From positions 3,196,001 through 3,260,000 of the forward strand of contig OX104112.1 in the NCBI GenBank assembly GCA_944474755.1: a stretch of 64,000 nucleotides of DNA, read 5' to 3'. The notes beneath the pieces were generated by a model. That model did not search any database, had not been told where the DNA came from, and saw only the letters and a program-made list of their open reading frames with translations. Positions within the stretch are counted from its first letter, which is position 1; every line of letters starts with the position of its first letter. This document shows, in pieces, positions 1 through 12,830 of this stretch. The translations under genes were made by a program, and so were the position numbers. This stretch comes from Limnoperna fortunei (taxonomy: Eukaryota > Mollusca > Bivalvia > Mytilida > Modiolidae).

Positions 1-3000
1 TTATGGTCAACATGCTAGTCCGTTTGGACATTATGTTAGAACCAAAGACAAAATCCGACAGTAGTTACTTCATAGTGCCATCTATGATTACAGACCAGCC
101 ATTTGAAGACACATTCCACAAAGAAAAATGCATTTACCTGGCATATAGGTTCACAGAACAGATTATACCGCCTGCTTTACTGTATCGTTTTCTTGGGTCA
201 TTTATTGTATTGAGGAATTTAAACTTAGATAGTATCAGTAATTTACGACTGTTTACTGATAGCGCTGTTGTATCCATTGACAGTAAACATCAAGTTCAAG
301 CTTACGTTGTAGGAAATAGAATCATGCTGGCATTAATGCATGAACAGAGTAAATCTGACATCGAACCATCCATTGCTTCAACAGTACAGGAGTGTCTCAC
401 CAGGAGTATCGTAGGAACAACAGACTTCTACTGTGCCATTGCAAACACCTCTCACCAAAAGAGTATGAAGTTCCCTTTCATCATCGAATTTGGTGTACCA
501 TGTAAAAATGGCCTTTGTTTTGTAGAACATAATAAAGTACCAAGAGAAAAAGGTCTATCATGGAGGTGTAGAAAGCACAGAAAACAACATAGCGTGACCC
601 ACATGTCATTATGGTTCTCTGACAAAGTAAGTATTTGGTGAATTATGAGTGTCAGTTACAAGTCAGTAAATTAAGGATTTTAAATAAACATGTGTTGTGA
701 TATGGAACATTACTAATAACAAGTTTTAAATATATTATCATAATAATGAGATCATTCATTTTTAATGGAAATAAATTTATACTATCATGGAATAAATCTT
801 ATTAAAGTCATAATACAATTATCTGAAGTCAAAAGTGTAAAATCAATTCAATTATTTTGACCAGTTATATATGGTAAAAAATGCTGGTAGTAAAATTTAA
901 ATACTTTCTATAGTATGTGCATATAGAAGAAATACATTTTTCTGACATGTGTTTTACATGTTAAACCTATTATTTTGTAATTCACTTTCTGTATTTAAAC
1001 CATTTTTTAATTAACTTTCTACATGTTAATATTCATTTTTGTATAGCTCACTTTCTATATTTTTTACAAAACGGACAAGAAAATTTTCTTACTAGAAACC
1101 TCTGTAGAGTTGGGTAGGAATGAATAATTGTACTTTTATTGTAAACTGCAGTGCACTTACTGACAAAAGTTAAATAAAGTGCAAGGAGCATGACGCTCAA
1201 CAATGGCTAACTATTGTCTGTGGCTAGTACCCATTACCCAAATTAATAATTTCTAAGTTATAAGATAACCTTTATTTAAAAAAAATAAATATGAGTGTTT
1301 AGCCATGGTGTTAAGAAAAACTTATAATATGTATTTAAAATATGAAATTTATTACTTATTTTAGGACCCGTTTCAAGATGAGAAATGTCCAAAAGGATGC
1401 AAAGGTAAGGTGCAAAATTGTTTGTTGTCTATAATCCGAGTAAGTGATCATTTGTGGTTCAGGTTTGCAAATGTAATCTATCTTGATAATAATTGGTTTG
1501 TTTGAAATAGTTTTTAATCTTTACCATAAGGTCCAGTTTTTATTGGGGTGGATGTCAGAGGACCCATTGAAAACCCAGATTTAGCAGAACAACAGAAACC
1601 TTGAGCACGCCTGCAGTAAACCACAATCTTGCAACATCAGTATTCACATGATTGTGATTAAAAGTATATGCCTTGATGCTCTTTAACACTCAGCCATCCA
1701 GGCCCTTCATCTCTTTGCAACTATGATCTCAAAAACTGCAGGAACGTAAGTCAATACTTAATTTCTTGGAAGATTGACTACTACCATTTTTAGATAAGAA
1801 TTAGCTATGGTCAGATCTTTGTGTATAGTAATCTGGCTTAATTAAGGTACTATCACATTCCGAACACAGATGAAACTGTCAAAATGGAGAATCCACAAGT
1901 CAACGTCTGAAAAACTGGCAAAATTTCTCGATTAAGCATGACATGATGAAGCTGAAATATTTAAATAATATTCATCTGCCTTTCCGCACTGCGTTTGCAG
2001 GTAAAGTCTCGGTGTGCTAGACTCCAATGTTATTTGACAAGGATTGCTAGTTTTCATACTGGAAGGACATACGGTCGTTTATATCTAATAGGGCTTGCAT
2101 GACCCTCCTTAAATAGGAATGGTCAGGTAAAAATATATTCATATATAAATAGGTTTTATTTTGACTCAAGAATAAGACCAGTCAGTCAGACGTTCATCTG
2201 TGAATATGACACATTAGAAAATAGGACTAATTAGACAGAAATGGAATGATTTGAAGCAGTAGTCAATATTTTGATCTACCTGACAGGTAACTAACTGTAT
2301 GTAGTTGTTTTACTCTAACCAAGTCCTCAAACTAACAACCTAAAAATCGACATTATCAGAGGAGACAAACTCGGGTAAGGTTTCCTTATTGTGTACTTGT
2401 ACCGAGTTGGATTTAGTGGCCTGCGTTGCATATGTGCAACATAAGTTTTTGCTAATACGAGAACAATTAGCATTATATATATATTTGTTTATATACTATT
2501 AAAATTGGTGTGTTACTACAGCAAATTTAATGGAAACCTTTGTACGTGTTGAAGTGATTCTGTCACCATTGTGAACCATCGCTTTTCCAGTTGACTTATA
2601 GATATGCTGTTATTGATTATATTTTTAGGTCTTGAAGTATCTTGGTTGACACTTGGCCCAAAAGCTAAACATCTCAGAAGATTAGGTGCTGTTTTGGAAC
2701 ATGATCAATGTAGAACTATGTTTATTCGTCTTGGCTGTAACCAAACAAAGTGGGACCATCTGGAAACACAGTTCAACAAACAGAATGTATTGAATATGCA
2801 TTTCAAAGCATTTTGGCACTGGAGTGACAGCACAGAAAATCCTACATTTGGCCTTCTGTTAGAAGCATTAAAAACAGACAAAATTGACACGTGTTTATTG
2901 TGCAGGGTATGAGTTTTGATTTCATTGATTATACGATAATAATAAATTTTACTTAAAGTTTATGTAAAGCTGAAAATTTTAGCTCACCTAATCTAAAGGG

Positions 3001-4745
3001 TCATTTAAGCTATATTCTCTTCACTTTTCGTATGTGCTCATCTTAAACATTGAACATTACAATCTTTTTTTCTGGAACACTTAGCAAATTGAAAGCAAAC
3101 ATTTGTTCATTGATTCTAAGGAAACTTAATGTTTTTAATGATAATCATGTATTCAACATGGTTGCTAGGGTCATTAATGTGTCCTGTTTGGTTCAAATGT
3201 CAGTCTTCTTTTCAGTTTGGGGAAATGTACATCAGATGGTCCTAAAAGTGTTTGTGTCTATCAGAAAGCCCAGATACCCCAACATTGGAAAACAACTTTT
3301 AAAACATAAGATCCATGAAAATCCTACAAATCCTCCATTAGAAACTGTTCTACACATATAAATCGAATCCAGCATAAATGAAGCTATTATATTTTGTGTT
3401 TTTGGTGCCAATTTGATAATCAGCATGGCTGGCATCTATTGTGTTTTGAATCAATAGTTTTGAATACTTCTGACAAACTACTGGTCAGGAGAGTTTATGA
3501 TACAATATAAATGCATCTTAGATGGTTTGTTTTGATGCCAAGTAAAAATCCTGGATGGACACCACAGTGGAACATATTTTGGCATTGCAACCTATCGAAA
3601 AAACACACACAACTTCTGCACAGCAAGCATATCATTTTGAATTAAAAATCTGTGTCTCCTGATCAGGTTTTGTGATGTCATTTGAAAGCCTCTGATTTAA
3701 TAGTACCACAATAACTTGCAACACAACTTTTGCAAATCAGATGTAGGATCTTTTTATTTTGGTGTTTAATGTTTTTTATATTTATTCAGGTCGTTCGTGA
3801 CATACAGTTAAAGGAAGGTTGGTACACTTATATTTACTTAAGTGGGTAATTTACTCAAATAAATGCACGTTTTCTTAAACTCAAGCAATACAAATATGGA
3901 TTTTTTGGATTAACGTTTTCTTATCATGACACGAATATAACAACAAATTGAAATCACAACTAAACATATTTTCTTGTTTAAGTTATTCACCAAGCAGAAG
4001 TTTTATTTATACATAATTAAATATATATCAGCTCTTGTATAGACATGTTTTTAAATGTCTAACATAGTTATATTATTATGTATACATGTTCTGAATTTAC
4101 TACCTTTTTGTTAGAACTTAATCTTGTTATACACCTGTCGAAGCGGGTTGTAATATGGGATTTTTGCTCTCTAAGTCGAACAGTTTTTGTCCGATATTCA
4201 TGAAACTTGGGGAAAATATTTATGGGCATAATATTTTAGCCATGTTCAAAAGCTAGCCATATCTCTTCAGTCACTTCAGGCAATTGTTCGATTGGCATAT
4301 TTTGAAGCACTACACAATCATCATTAACGTTTTAAAGTTATTGTTGTTTGTGGTTATTTGGTCGCCTTTAACAATTGACATTAAATGTACCCACCGAAAC
4401 ATTATATTGATGCTCTGTGTTTGTTCATCTTTGTTAGATTTTCCATCTGAGATGTTAGAATGGACACCAGATGATACAACACTGGAGGACTTATGTCATG
4501 GCATTGGTGATGAAACATTTCAACTTGGAATTGAATTAGGACTTGCAGTAACTGTACTTCAGAACATTGAAGGAAATCACAAGGATCTTATAGAACAAAC
4601 CCGAGAAGTTTTCAAGAAATGGAAAGAAAGCCTAAATTTCGAGGAACATGAACGTCCAGTTATCACACTTGCAAAATCATTGAAACACGTTGGAAAATAT
4701 GGACTTGTACGTTATTTAAAAAACAATTTCGAGACTGACAATTAA
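1..4745 (+). CDS. COR / double death-domain protein, 3' part of a five-exon gene
   Basis: Exons 1(3)-626, 1365-1404, 2629-2906, 3790-3817 and 4438-4745. All introns are GT...AG with matching phases (0, 1, 0, 1), and the joined frame is 1278 nt from position 3, or 425 codons plus TAA. The frame is open at the left edge, so the N-terminus is missing. Exon 1 (208 codons) resembles the COR (C-terminal of Roc) region of Roc-COR GTPase-like proteins: LDIMLEPK, then YFIVPSM, then a FTEQIIPPALLYRFLG stretch where the family has an aromatic-rich LPPAFF-type motif. Exon 3 encodes an ~90-residue helical death-fold-like domain. Exon 5 encodes a clear death domain: LEDLCHGIGDETFQLGIELG, a central FKKWKES helix, and terminal GKYGLVRYL. 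Such proteins are expanded in molluscs and are thought to be cytosolic adaptors in apoptotic or innate signalling; that role is inferred from the family. Two exons are tiny (40 and 28 nt), and the last donor (GTTGGT) is weak. An AATAAA overlaps the stop (4745-4750), so the poly(A) site is unclear. Confidence 0.72.
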
Positions 4746-4929
4746 ATAAAATGAAAACGTTATTTCCAATTACAATACCAGAACATTAACCATTGATATA
4801 ATTAAAATGTGTTACAAACATTTTTATATTATTGTATGTTGTACATGTATTTCTTATATTAGAAGTATTTTCTTTTTAAAAATTCAAATATTAGTTTCAA
4901 GACTTGAGTTATTTTTTAAGAGTCTGCAG

Positions 4930-5990
4930 CTCACTGAGATATGTGATGCAGACCAACACGGCTAAACTAACTAACTTTCCAAGGGTCCTGACTAATTTTA
5001 TTCAGCCCAACACAACTAAAGGTACTTGCCTAGGGTCCTGACTCGTGTGATGCAGACCAACACGTCTAAACTAACTTGCCAAGGGTCTAGACTAATGTGA
5101 TTCAGCCCAAGACAACTAAAGGTACTTGCCAAGGGTCCTGACTCGTGTGATGCAGACCAACACAACTAAAGGTACTTGCCAAGGGTCCTGACTGGTGTGA
5201 TGCAGACCAACACAACTAAAGGTACTTGCCAAGGGTCCTGACTCGTGTGATGCACACCAACACGGCTAAACTAACTTGCTAAGGGTCCTGACTAATGTGA
5301 TTCAGCCCAACACAACTAAAGGTACTTGCCAAGGGTCCTGACTCGTGTGATGCAGACCAACACAACTAAAGGTACTTGCCAAGGGTCCTGACTCGAGTGA
5401 TGTAGACCAACACGGCAAACTAACTTGCAAAGGGTCCTGACTAATGTGATTCAGCCCAACACAACAAAAGGTACTTGCCAAGGGTCCTGACTCGTGTGAT
5501 TCAGCCTAAAACAATTAAAGGTACTTGCCAAGAGTCCTGACTCGTGTGATGCAGACCAACACGGCTAAACTAACTTGCCAAGGGTCCTGACTGATGTGAT
5601 TCAGCCCAACACAACTAAAGGTACTTGCCCAGGGTCCTGACTCGTGTGATTCAGACCAACACAACTAAAGGTACTTGCCAATGGTCCTGACTCGTGTGAT
5701 GCAGACCAACACGGCTAAACTAACTTGCAAAGGGTCCTGACTAATGTGATATAGACCAACACAGCTAAAGGTACTTGCCTAGGGTCCTGACTCGTGTGAT
5801 GCAGGCCAACACAGCTAAAGGTACTTGCCAAGGGTCCTGACTCGTGGGATTCAGCCCAACACAACTTAAGGTACTTGCCAAGAGTCCTGACTCGTGTGAT
5901 GCAGACCAACACGGCTAAACTAACTTGCCAAGGGTCCTTACTAATTTGATGCAGACCAACACAGCTAAAGGTACTTGCCAAGGGTCTGTG
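4930..5990. repeat. 50-bp minisatellite, ~21 copies
   Basis: Period is 50 bp, read from the recurring ACTCGTGTGATGCAGACC at 5041, 5141, 5191, 5241 and 5341. Three unit variants recur. A has ACACGGCTAAACTAACTTGCC. B starts ACTAATGTGATTCAGCCC. C starts ACTCGTGTGATGCAGACC with ACAACTAAAGGTACTTGCC. The order is largely A-B-C, giving a ~150-bp higher-order period. The array begins ~185 bp after the stop codon of the death-domain gene. Open frames through it are not genes. Confidence 0.95.
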
Positions 5991-6320
5991 ATTCCATTCT
6001 GATGTGATACAGGCCATTTTTTTCTCAGACTTCAACACTGTGACTTGTGCATTACAGGTAAACTTGCCAAGGGTAGGTGGTCTACTGTCTATGTAATACA
6101 TGCTAGTTTTATTTTTCTAAGACTCGAAAACTGCCTACTGCATCACAGGTAAAGTTACTTGCCAAGGATGGGTGGTTCTTGTCTGATGTGATACAGGCTT
6201 CGTGCAACACCTGTAAGGTTGGTGGGTTTCTTACTGCTATGATAAAAGTTCCAACTACTCGACAAGAGTGCACGGTTAACTATCTGATGGAATACAGGTA
6301 ACAGTTACTTGCCAAGCTAG
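5991..6320. repeat. Decayed edge of the 50-bp minisatellite
   Basis: The key words TACTTGCCAAG and GATGTGATACAGG recur at wider and irregular spacing (about 6066, 6151 and 6305), with ACAGGTAA spacers. This looks like an older, diverged margin of the neighbouring array. Confidence 0.6.
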
Positions 6321-6339
6321 AAATCGAGCTGGGTCTGAG

Positions 6340-8230
6340 TGTGCCTTTGTTACAACCTTAAAGATTTTATACACCAATTGTACTTAAAAATCCACATCAT
6401 ACCAAAACACATCTGAGGATCTTTGTTGAGCTCTAGATTACCAGACAAATGTCAATAGTTCCTCCCCTATCAACCTGAAAATCTCTGTGGGTCGAGCTGT
6501 AGATTATCAGAAAACCATCACAATAGTGCATTCCTTGGCGACCACCTGAGAAACTCTGGGTCGAACCCTAGATTATCTGACATATACCACAATAGGACCT
6601 CCCCTATCCACCATCTGACCGTCTTTGTGATCGAGCCCTAGATATCCGACAACCGTCACAATAGTTCCCTGTCCCTGCCTCAACTGTCACAATAGTGCTT
6701 CCCCTATCCGCCATCCGAGCATTTTTTTTGGTCGAGCCACAGATTACCGGACAAGATCCACACTAGTGCCTCCCCTATCCGCCATCCGAGCATCTTTTTT
6801 GGTCGAGCCACAGATTACCTGACAAGATCCACAATAGCACAATAGTGCTTTCCCTATCCGACATCTGAGCATTTTTTAGTCGAGCCCTAGATCATCCCAC
6901 AACTGTCACAATAGTTCCTCGTCTATCCGTTACCTGCGCCTATTTGGGTCGAGTCATAGATTGTCACAATTGTTCCTCCCCTATCCGCCAACTGAACAAC
7001 TTTGTATGTCGAGCCCTAGATTACCAGACAACTATCGCTATAATGCCTCCCTTATGCACCTAAGAATATTTGTGGGTTGAGCCCTAGGTTTCCTGACACA
7101 AAAGTTACTGATCCATTACCTTAGAATCTTTGTAGGACGAGCTTTAGATTACATGACAATTGTCACAATAGTGGCTCCACTATTCGCTATTAGGTCGTGT
7201 CCTAAATTATCTGACAAACGTCGTAATGGTGCTACATGATAATCTCTGTGGGGCAAGCCCTATGTCAAGTGACAACCCTCACAATAGTGCCTCGCAATGC
7301 GACATCTGAGCACTTTTGTACGTCGAGCCCCAAATTATCTGACCGACCTCACCATAATGCCTTCTCTCACCTCCATCTGAACCATACATTACGTGACAAC
7401 TGTCACAATAGTGTTACAATAGTGCCCTCTCTTATCCACCACCTGAGAATCTTTAAGGGTCGAGAGCTAAGTTACCCGACAATTACACAATGGTGTCTCC
7501 CTTATACGCTACCTGTGCATCATTATGTGTCAAGTCTTATATTAACTGACAACTGTCAAAATAATCTCTCCGCTATCCGTCACCCGAGCATCTGTGTGGG
7601 TCAACCCAATGATTACGTGGCAACTGTAACAATAGTGTCTTCCATATCCTCCACCTGAGCATATGTGTGTCTCGAGCCCTTGATTACCTGATCAACAGTG
7701 CACAACAGTGCCCCACCTATCCGCCATGTGAGCATCTAAGCCTCTTTGTGGGTAAAGCCCAAGATTACTTGGCAATTGTCACAATAGTGCCCACCCTATC
7801 CTGAGGGTCGAGTCATAGATCAACTGTCAATTGTCTCAAAGGGGCCTCGGTGGCCGAGTGGTCAAGGTAGTTTGTCTACTATTGATCACGTGGTCTGTCA
7901 ACACTGAGATTGCGGGTTCGATTCTCACTGCAGGCAGGGTGTACTCGACTCCAATCTTAATTGACAAGGATTGCCAGTTTTCCTACCGCAGGTCGGGGGT
8001 TTTCTCCGGGTACTCCGGCTTCCTCCCCCAATAAAAACTGGACGCCATGACATGGCTGAAAAATTGCTGAAAGTGGCGTTAAACACCATCAAACAAACAA
8101 ACAATCAAGTGTCACAATAGCGTCTTGTCTATCCGCCTTCTGAGCTTATTTTGTCGAGACCAAGATTGCCTGACAAGATCCACAATAGTGCCTTGTCACC
8201 TGATAAACTTTATGGGTAGAGTCCTAGGTT
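6340..8230. repeat. Degenerate ~70-bp tandem array
   Basis: Recurring words in fixed order are GGTCGAGCCCTAGATTA, then CTGACAACTGTCACAATAGTG, then CCTCCCCTATCCGCCATCTGAGCATCTTT. Copies start near 6491, 6552, 6631, 6731, 6802, 6880, 6948, 7009, 7077 and 7137 and continue to ~8230, with spacing about 60-100 bp. Copies differ widely, so the array is old. A SINE interrupts it at 7841-8104. Confidence 0.85.
7841..8104 (+). mobile_element. tRNA-derived SINE, full length, family 1
   Basis: The head reads GGGGCCTCGGTGGCCGAGTG, a tRNA-like A box, and a B box GCGGGTTCGATTC follows ~60 bp later. The middle has the conserved GACAAGGATTGCCAGTTTTC and TCTCCGGGTACTCCGGCTTC blocks. The 3' module is GCTGAAAAATTGCTGAAAGT followed by GGCGTTAAACACC and a CAAACAAACAAA tail. 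It sits in the ~70-bp array. A possible degenerate target duplication (TCAATTGTCTCA / TCAAGTGTCACA) is unreliable because the array itself repeats those words. Confidence 0.9.
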
Positions 8231-10019
8231 ACATGACACTGTAAAAATGGTGTCATAACTAGCAAACTTAGTATAGATGCAACAGTAATGTACATTAACA
8301 TTAGTAAAAATATACGCATACTTATTCAGTAACTTATACAGTTTCGGGTAAGGATGTAAAATTGTTGCTATTAAATATCCACGGATATTTTTTTCTTTTA
8401 TCAGACTTAATTCGATCTGAAACACACCGAGATCAACCGACCTATACTTATACGGATGACTTTCTCCAAATCGCTACGTTTAAAACTCACTGCATCAAAT
8501 ATAGTGTAGTAAAAAATTATTTGGCATATATTTGTCCATTAACATATTCAATCGTTTTAAATAATGTTTTCATTTGTTATCTGAAAATATGTTCCAAAGG
8601 TACTAGCATCACAAATGCAAAATTTACGCTTTTGCACAATATATTTCTGTATCAAGTGTTTTTGTTCAAACGGACATATTTCCAACTTTTTTTCTGACCC
8701 CAAAATTATTCTTCGAATTGCAATTTATTAGGAGTTTGAATCATTTTTCTTTACGCATTTACTGAAAAATGATACGGAAAAAATCAGCTCATCTTTTTAT
8801 AATGACACGATGAATAAAAGTTCCTTGACACGATTGAAAACAGCCACGTATTTCTTAAGTGATTAGTTTTATACTTCCACATGGGGCATTTCAATAACTT
8901 TTTACAACTAATGTCTGTATTTCATTGAATATTATACAAAAAGTCTACAATTGTTAACACAATGGGACTATGATGTATAAATTCATGACACAAATCACTA
9001 GACATGGTAAAGGTAAGAAGTAGCGGAGCAGCTTTTTAATTCATCTTAAAACCATAGTGAGTAAATGCTCTCATTAAGACAATCCCAGAACAGGGCTTAA
9101 GCGGAAATCTGTGTTGTATGTCGATAACGCTCTACAAATAAGTTCGAACCTATCAACAAATAACAACATAACAAACACGTTTTTTACAAATATTTCCTAC
9201 TATGTCGACATTAAATAGTATAAAACGGAACCATCTACTTGGTAGGTCAATATATTGATGTCAAACTTTTATTACAAATTATAAGGTATGAATTTAGGCA
9301 AACATTATCAAATGTGCTGCCTAAAATTTATAATAAATACGCAGAGCGAAAAATTAAAAGGTTAATTAGCGTACAAATGAAAGTTAAATCTCAAGAATTA
9401 ATACATCATAACTGTAACACGGATACTTCTAATGTCTAATAAATGTTAACATTATCGGTTGCAAATATTTTGAGAATTCCACAGTTATCTTTTACATAAA
9501 AACAGAACAGGAAAATGTGTAAGACATGTAGTTAACAAGGACAATATTAGTTCATTCGAACTGACCGCAAGATTGACCATAAATGACCGAATTATACACA
9601 ATTTTCATCGCGTATTACACCTGTAGACACATGGTGATACACTGAAAAGAATCTACGAATCTGGTATGAGAATACTTGCACAAATGTACACCGTTTTATT
9701 ACAAAATTATTTATATTTATGGTTTAATCACCAGTTTTCTTTCATTGTTAATTCTAATAAATGAATAATACATAATAATAAACAATCAAACAAAAAAAAA
9801 CACCCCATCTTTTCACAATGTCATATAATATTGTCTGTATTTTTATGTCAACGCCCCAAGTGCGAAGGCCACCTCCGCCTTTGGGCGGTGACATAAAAAT
9901 TCAGTTTTGCAGAAGGTACGAACGTCGACATAATTTTGCCACTCTTTTGGGTTATCTACGACACCCATTGTCTAGTAACTATCTACTCACATGGCAAATA
10001 TGAAAAGCTTAAACTATTA
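8231..10019. other. AT-rich non-coding stretch
   Basis: No open frame with recognisable protein features and no strong repeat structure was seen. Short frames at 8362-8697 and 9239-9439 have no family motif. A small GC hairpin (CCGCC TTT GGGCGG) lies near 9870. Probably intergenic. Confidence 0.5.
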
Positions 10020-10145
10020 ACGAAGGTCGGGGTCTTCTCTGGGTACTCAGGCTTCCCCTCCCAATAAAAACTGGCTTCAATAATACAGCTGAAAAATTGC
10101 TGAAAGTGACATTAAACACCATTCATACAAGCAAACAAACAGTCA
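10020..10145 (+). mobile_element. SINE family 1, 3' fragment
   Basis: Matches the 3' half of the family: GAAGGTCGGGGTCTTCTCTG, GGTACTCAGGCTTCCC, CCCAATAAAAACTGG, CTGAAAAATTGCTGAAAGTG, then a degenerate CAAACAAAC tail. The tRNA-like head is missing, as expected for a 5'-truncated copy. Confidence 0.85.
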
Positions 10146-11540
10146 AACAATTATTTTGAAAGTTATAACTCGCGAAGCAATGACGTAAAGGGCATTGATG
10201 TGATCTTGGGGGGTGGGTAAATTTCGAAGTAAAATATTCCGGACACGAAGCAGTCACTCAAAAGGCAATGATGTGACTTTGGGGTCAAATTTCAAATTAA
10301 ATTCAAACACCTAGGGCATGCGACACATCGATTAGTTATATTATGCCCACATGCCAAATATTACAAAGCGTACCTGAAAGGATAAAAAGTTATATCCTCG
10401 ACACGATTTGATATGGATGCACGGACGGACAGACAACAGTATGTCGACCTTCTTTTGTCTCTTTTACCAAAAACCCAATATAAACGTCATAAAAAACGAA
10501 AAGTGGAATGTAACACTAGATAAAGCTATCTTGCATATCCTAAACGTGTATTAGTATGGGATTTGCCGTGTCAAATAAATTTGGCTGAAAAAAATCAGCC
10601 TTAAAGGAGAAGAAAAGAAAAAAGATGATGAAGTAAATTACCATTCAAAAACAATATGTCTCCAATTTATCTTCGTTTGGTATACATAATAAAATAAGTA
10701 TTGCATACAAATACAAAGTATAGTTTGAAAGCTTTTCTGCATATGTTTTTGTGTGTCGCAATTTCTTCATTGTATAATTTATGCACAGTTATCAAAATTA
10801 ATTTTCCACATCCAGTCTTCAAGCTTGATATTGACAAGAATATCAAAAATTTACATATATTAGTACGTTACGAACTCTTTAAGTGTATACGTATTCAATT
10901 GGTTAGCAGAATTTCATAGCTTATAAAAAGTTATTTTTCTTGTTTTAGTCGTATCATTGAACTGATTTATATCGTATAGTACTTTCTCTGACTCTGCAAT
11001 TAAAATCAAATTAATATTGTAAATGCATTATGTTAAAGATAGATTTTTGGCACCAAACGAAAGCTAAAGGAATATTCTTTACATTTAAACGGCCAATTTG
11101 AAATACAATTATATCATAAAAGGTCATTTTAGCATTTTAATAACTATATCTGCATTTTTTCGTTTATTTTATAAGATAAGTTGGAGAAAAATAAAAGCAA
11201 GAGCTACAGTAAATTTAAAACATAAAAAAAACTTACCTACGTTTTCATCGCTTCTATCTTGTTTATATCTTCTCACCAAAATGATATAAGTCGGTTGATC
11301 GGTGTGTGAAAATTAGCACTGATAATGTTTCATTTTTACAAAACAATTTTCTGTCATAAAATGTGAAAAGTATATTCAAACAAATCTTTAAAGTCTTATT
11401 TATGTTTATTTCATAAGAGATTACTTATTCGATAACAGCACGATATTTGTTAAGGTAAAAAAAATAAAGACGTAAACCGGGATTTTATTCTTACAATTAT
11501 ATAAAAAGAATGAATAGTTGACGAGATCAAAGAAATAAAT
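10146..11540. other. Old interspersed-repeat-like and AT-rich sequence
   Basis: From 10160 to ~10450 two related phrases recur (GGCATTGATGTGATCTTGGGG and GGCAATGATGTGACTTTGGGG), followed by GGATGCACGGACGGACAGAC. This resembles a worn interspersed repeat. From ~10460 to 11540 nothing recognisable was seen beyond AT-rich sequence. Confidence 0.35.
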
Positions 11541-11554
11541 ACAATAAAGCTACG

Positions 11555-11865
11555 TCAGCAGATTTTGTCGACATCGGGTATGTACTTATTACACTTGTAG
11601 ACATCTGTAATAAACGATTACACATGTCTTCGTTGATTAAGTATTGTTTAATTATTACACATGTCGACACCGGGTAGGCAGCTATTACATTTATAGGCAT
11701 CAGAAAGGTAACTATAACAATATTGTCGACATTTGTTAGGTAACTATTACAATTGTCGACATCAGGCAAGTAACTATTACACGTGTCCACATCTGTAGTA
11801 AAGATTACACCTGTGGACATCAGGTAGATAAATATTACACTTGTCGACATCAGGTAGGTAATTTG
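11555..11865. repeat. ~30-bp minisatellite
   Basis: The unit is approximately CGACATCAGGTAGGTAACTA followed by TTACACTTGT. About ten imperfect copies are visible, with good ones near 11759, 11817 and 11846 and poorer ones upstream. The minus-strand frame through it (11527-11880) is a product of the repeat, not a gene. It directly abuts the LINE remnant that follows. Confidence 0.85.
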
Positions 11866-12830
11866 AAGTGCCAAATCCAACCATATAATACCGAAAATAA
11901 AATGATTCTTAAAAAAAGTGTGTCAAAAGTAAAATTACTGAATGCTTTGGCAGACATAGATACAGTTAAGGATGTTGTGTCATTTGAAAATGAGAATTTT
12001 AAAAATAACCAAGGAGGAGTAGATAAGGCAACAGAAAGATTCGTAGACCAACACTTTAAAGATTTAAAACACACGGTAATTCAAATTGGGTATAAAATGA
12101 AAGAAGACCCATACAATGCAACATTAAAAAATACTTTTTATAAACACTCTAAAAACTTAAGAAAATTATTTAAAAGAAAAAAGTATCTCTATAAAAAGAC
12201 CTGTTTGACAAAGTTGTTAAATTGGAAAGAAGCAGATCCCAAGCAGTACTGGATGTATCTTAATGAACTGAAAAGTCATGATACTGAATATAAACACAAT
12301 AATATTAAATAGATACTTCTATATATGAAGTTGAGCAACATATAAGAAACCAAGCAAAACCAGATATAGATAATGCAAATTTTATAAACAATTTTTAACT
12401 GAAAAAGAAGTTACGGATGGACATTTCTCGATTAATAAACTAAAGGCTTGTGTACAAAAATTAAAGTCGAGGAAATGTTCTGGTCCTGACCTCATACTTA
12501 ATGCGATCACTAAATACACTTCAATAATAACAAGTAAATATATTGTTAAACTGTTCAATCTAATTTTAGACTCAGGAAAATACACTGAAGCATGGCGTAA
12601 ATCATATATTATACTTATGTTCAAATCTGGAGATCACTCAAGACTCCAAGAATTATAGAGGAATTTCCCTCCAAAACTCAGTAACTTAACTTTTTAGTTC
12701 ATTGTTAAATGAAAGACACAATAGTTTCTATGAACAAATATATGCAAAAAGTTTGGTTTCAGATACAATCATAGAACAACAGACAGTATTTTTATATTGA
12801 AGACATTGATTACTAAATATTAATGTTTTG
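11863..12830 (+). pseudogene. LINE ORF2 remnant (linker and RT fingers)
   Basis: The frame 11863-12312 is lysine-rich and ends in NWKEADPKQYWMYLNELK, typical of the segment between endonuclease and reverse transcriptase in non-LTR elements. About 100 bp later a second frame reads LKSRKCSGPDLILNA, the RT finger motif, then LFNLILDSGKYTEAWRKS and a FKSGD motif. After a frame change near 12640 comes NYRGISLQNS, then FGFRYNHRTTDSIFILKTLI in another frame. At least two frameshifts and several stops make it dead. The RT palm and everything after it are absent. The LINE in the 10.58-kb units may belong to the same broad group, but the parts do not overlap enough to say. Confidence 0.8.

Noticed and set aside
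5715..6101. 128-codon minus-strand frame
   Set aside because: Lies in the 50-bp minisatellite and encodes only its repeated translation.
7236..7658. 140-codon plus-strand frame
   Set aside because: Falls in the degenerate ~70-bp array; no protein motif; composition follows the repeat.
7841..7925. Possible tRNA gene (A and B boxes)
   Set aside because: The A and B boxes belong to a SINE head with the full SINE body and tail attached; no complete cloverleaf was seen.
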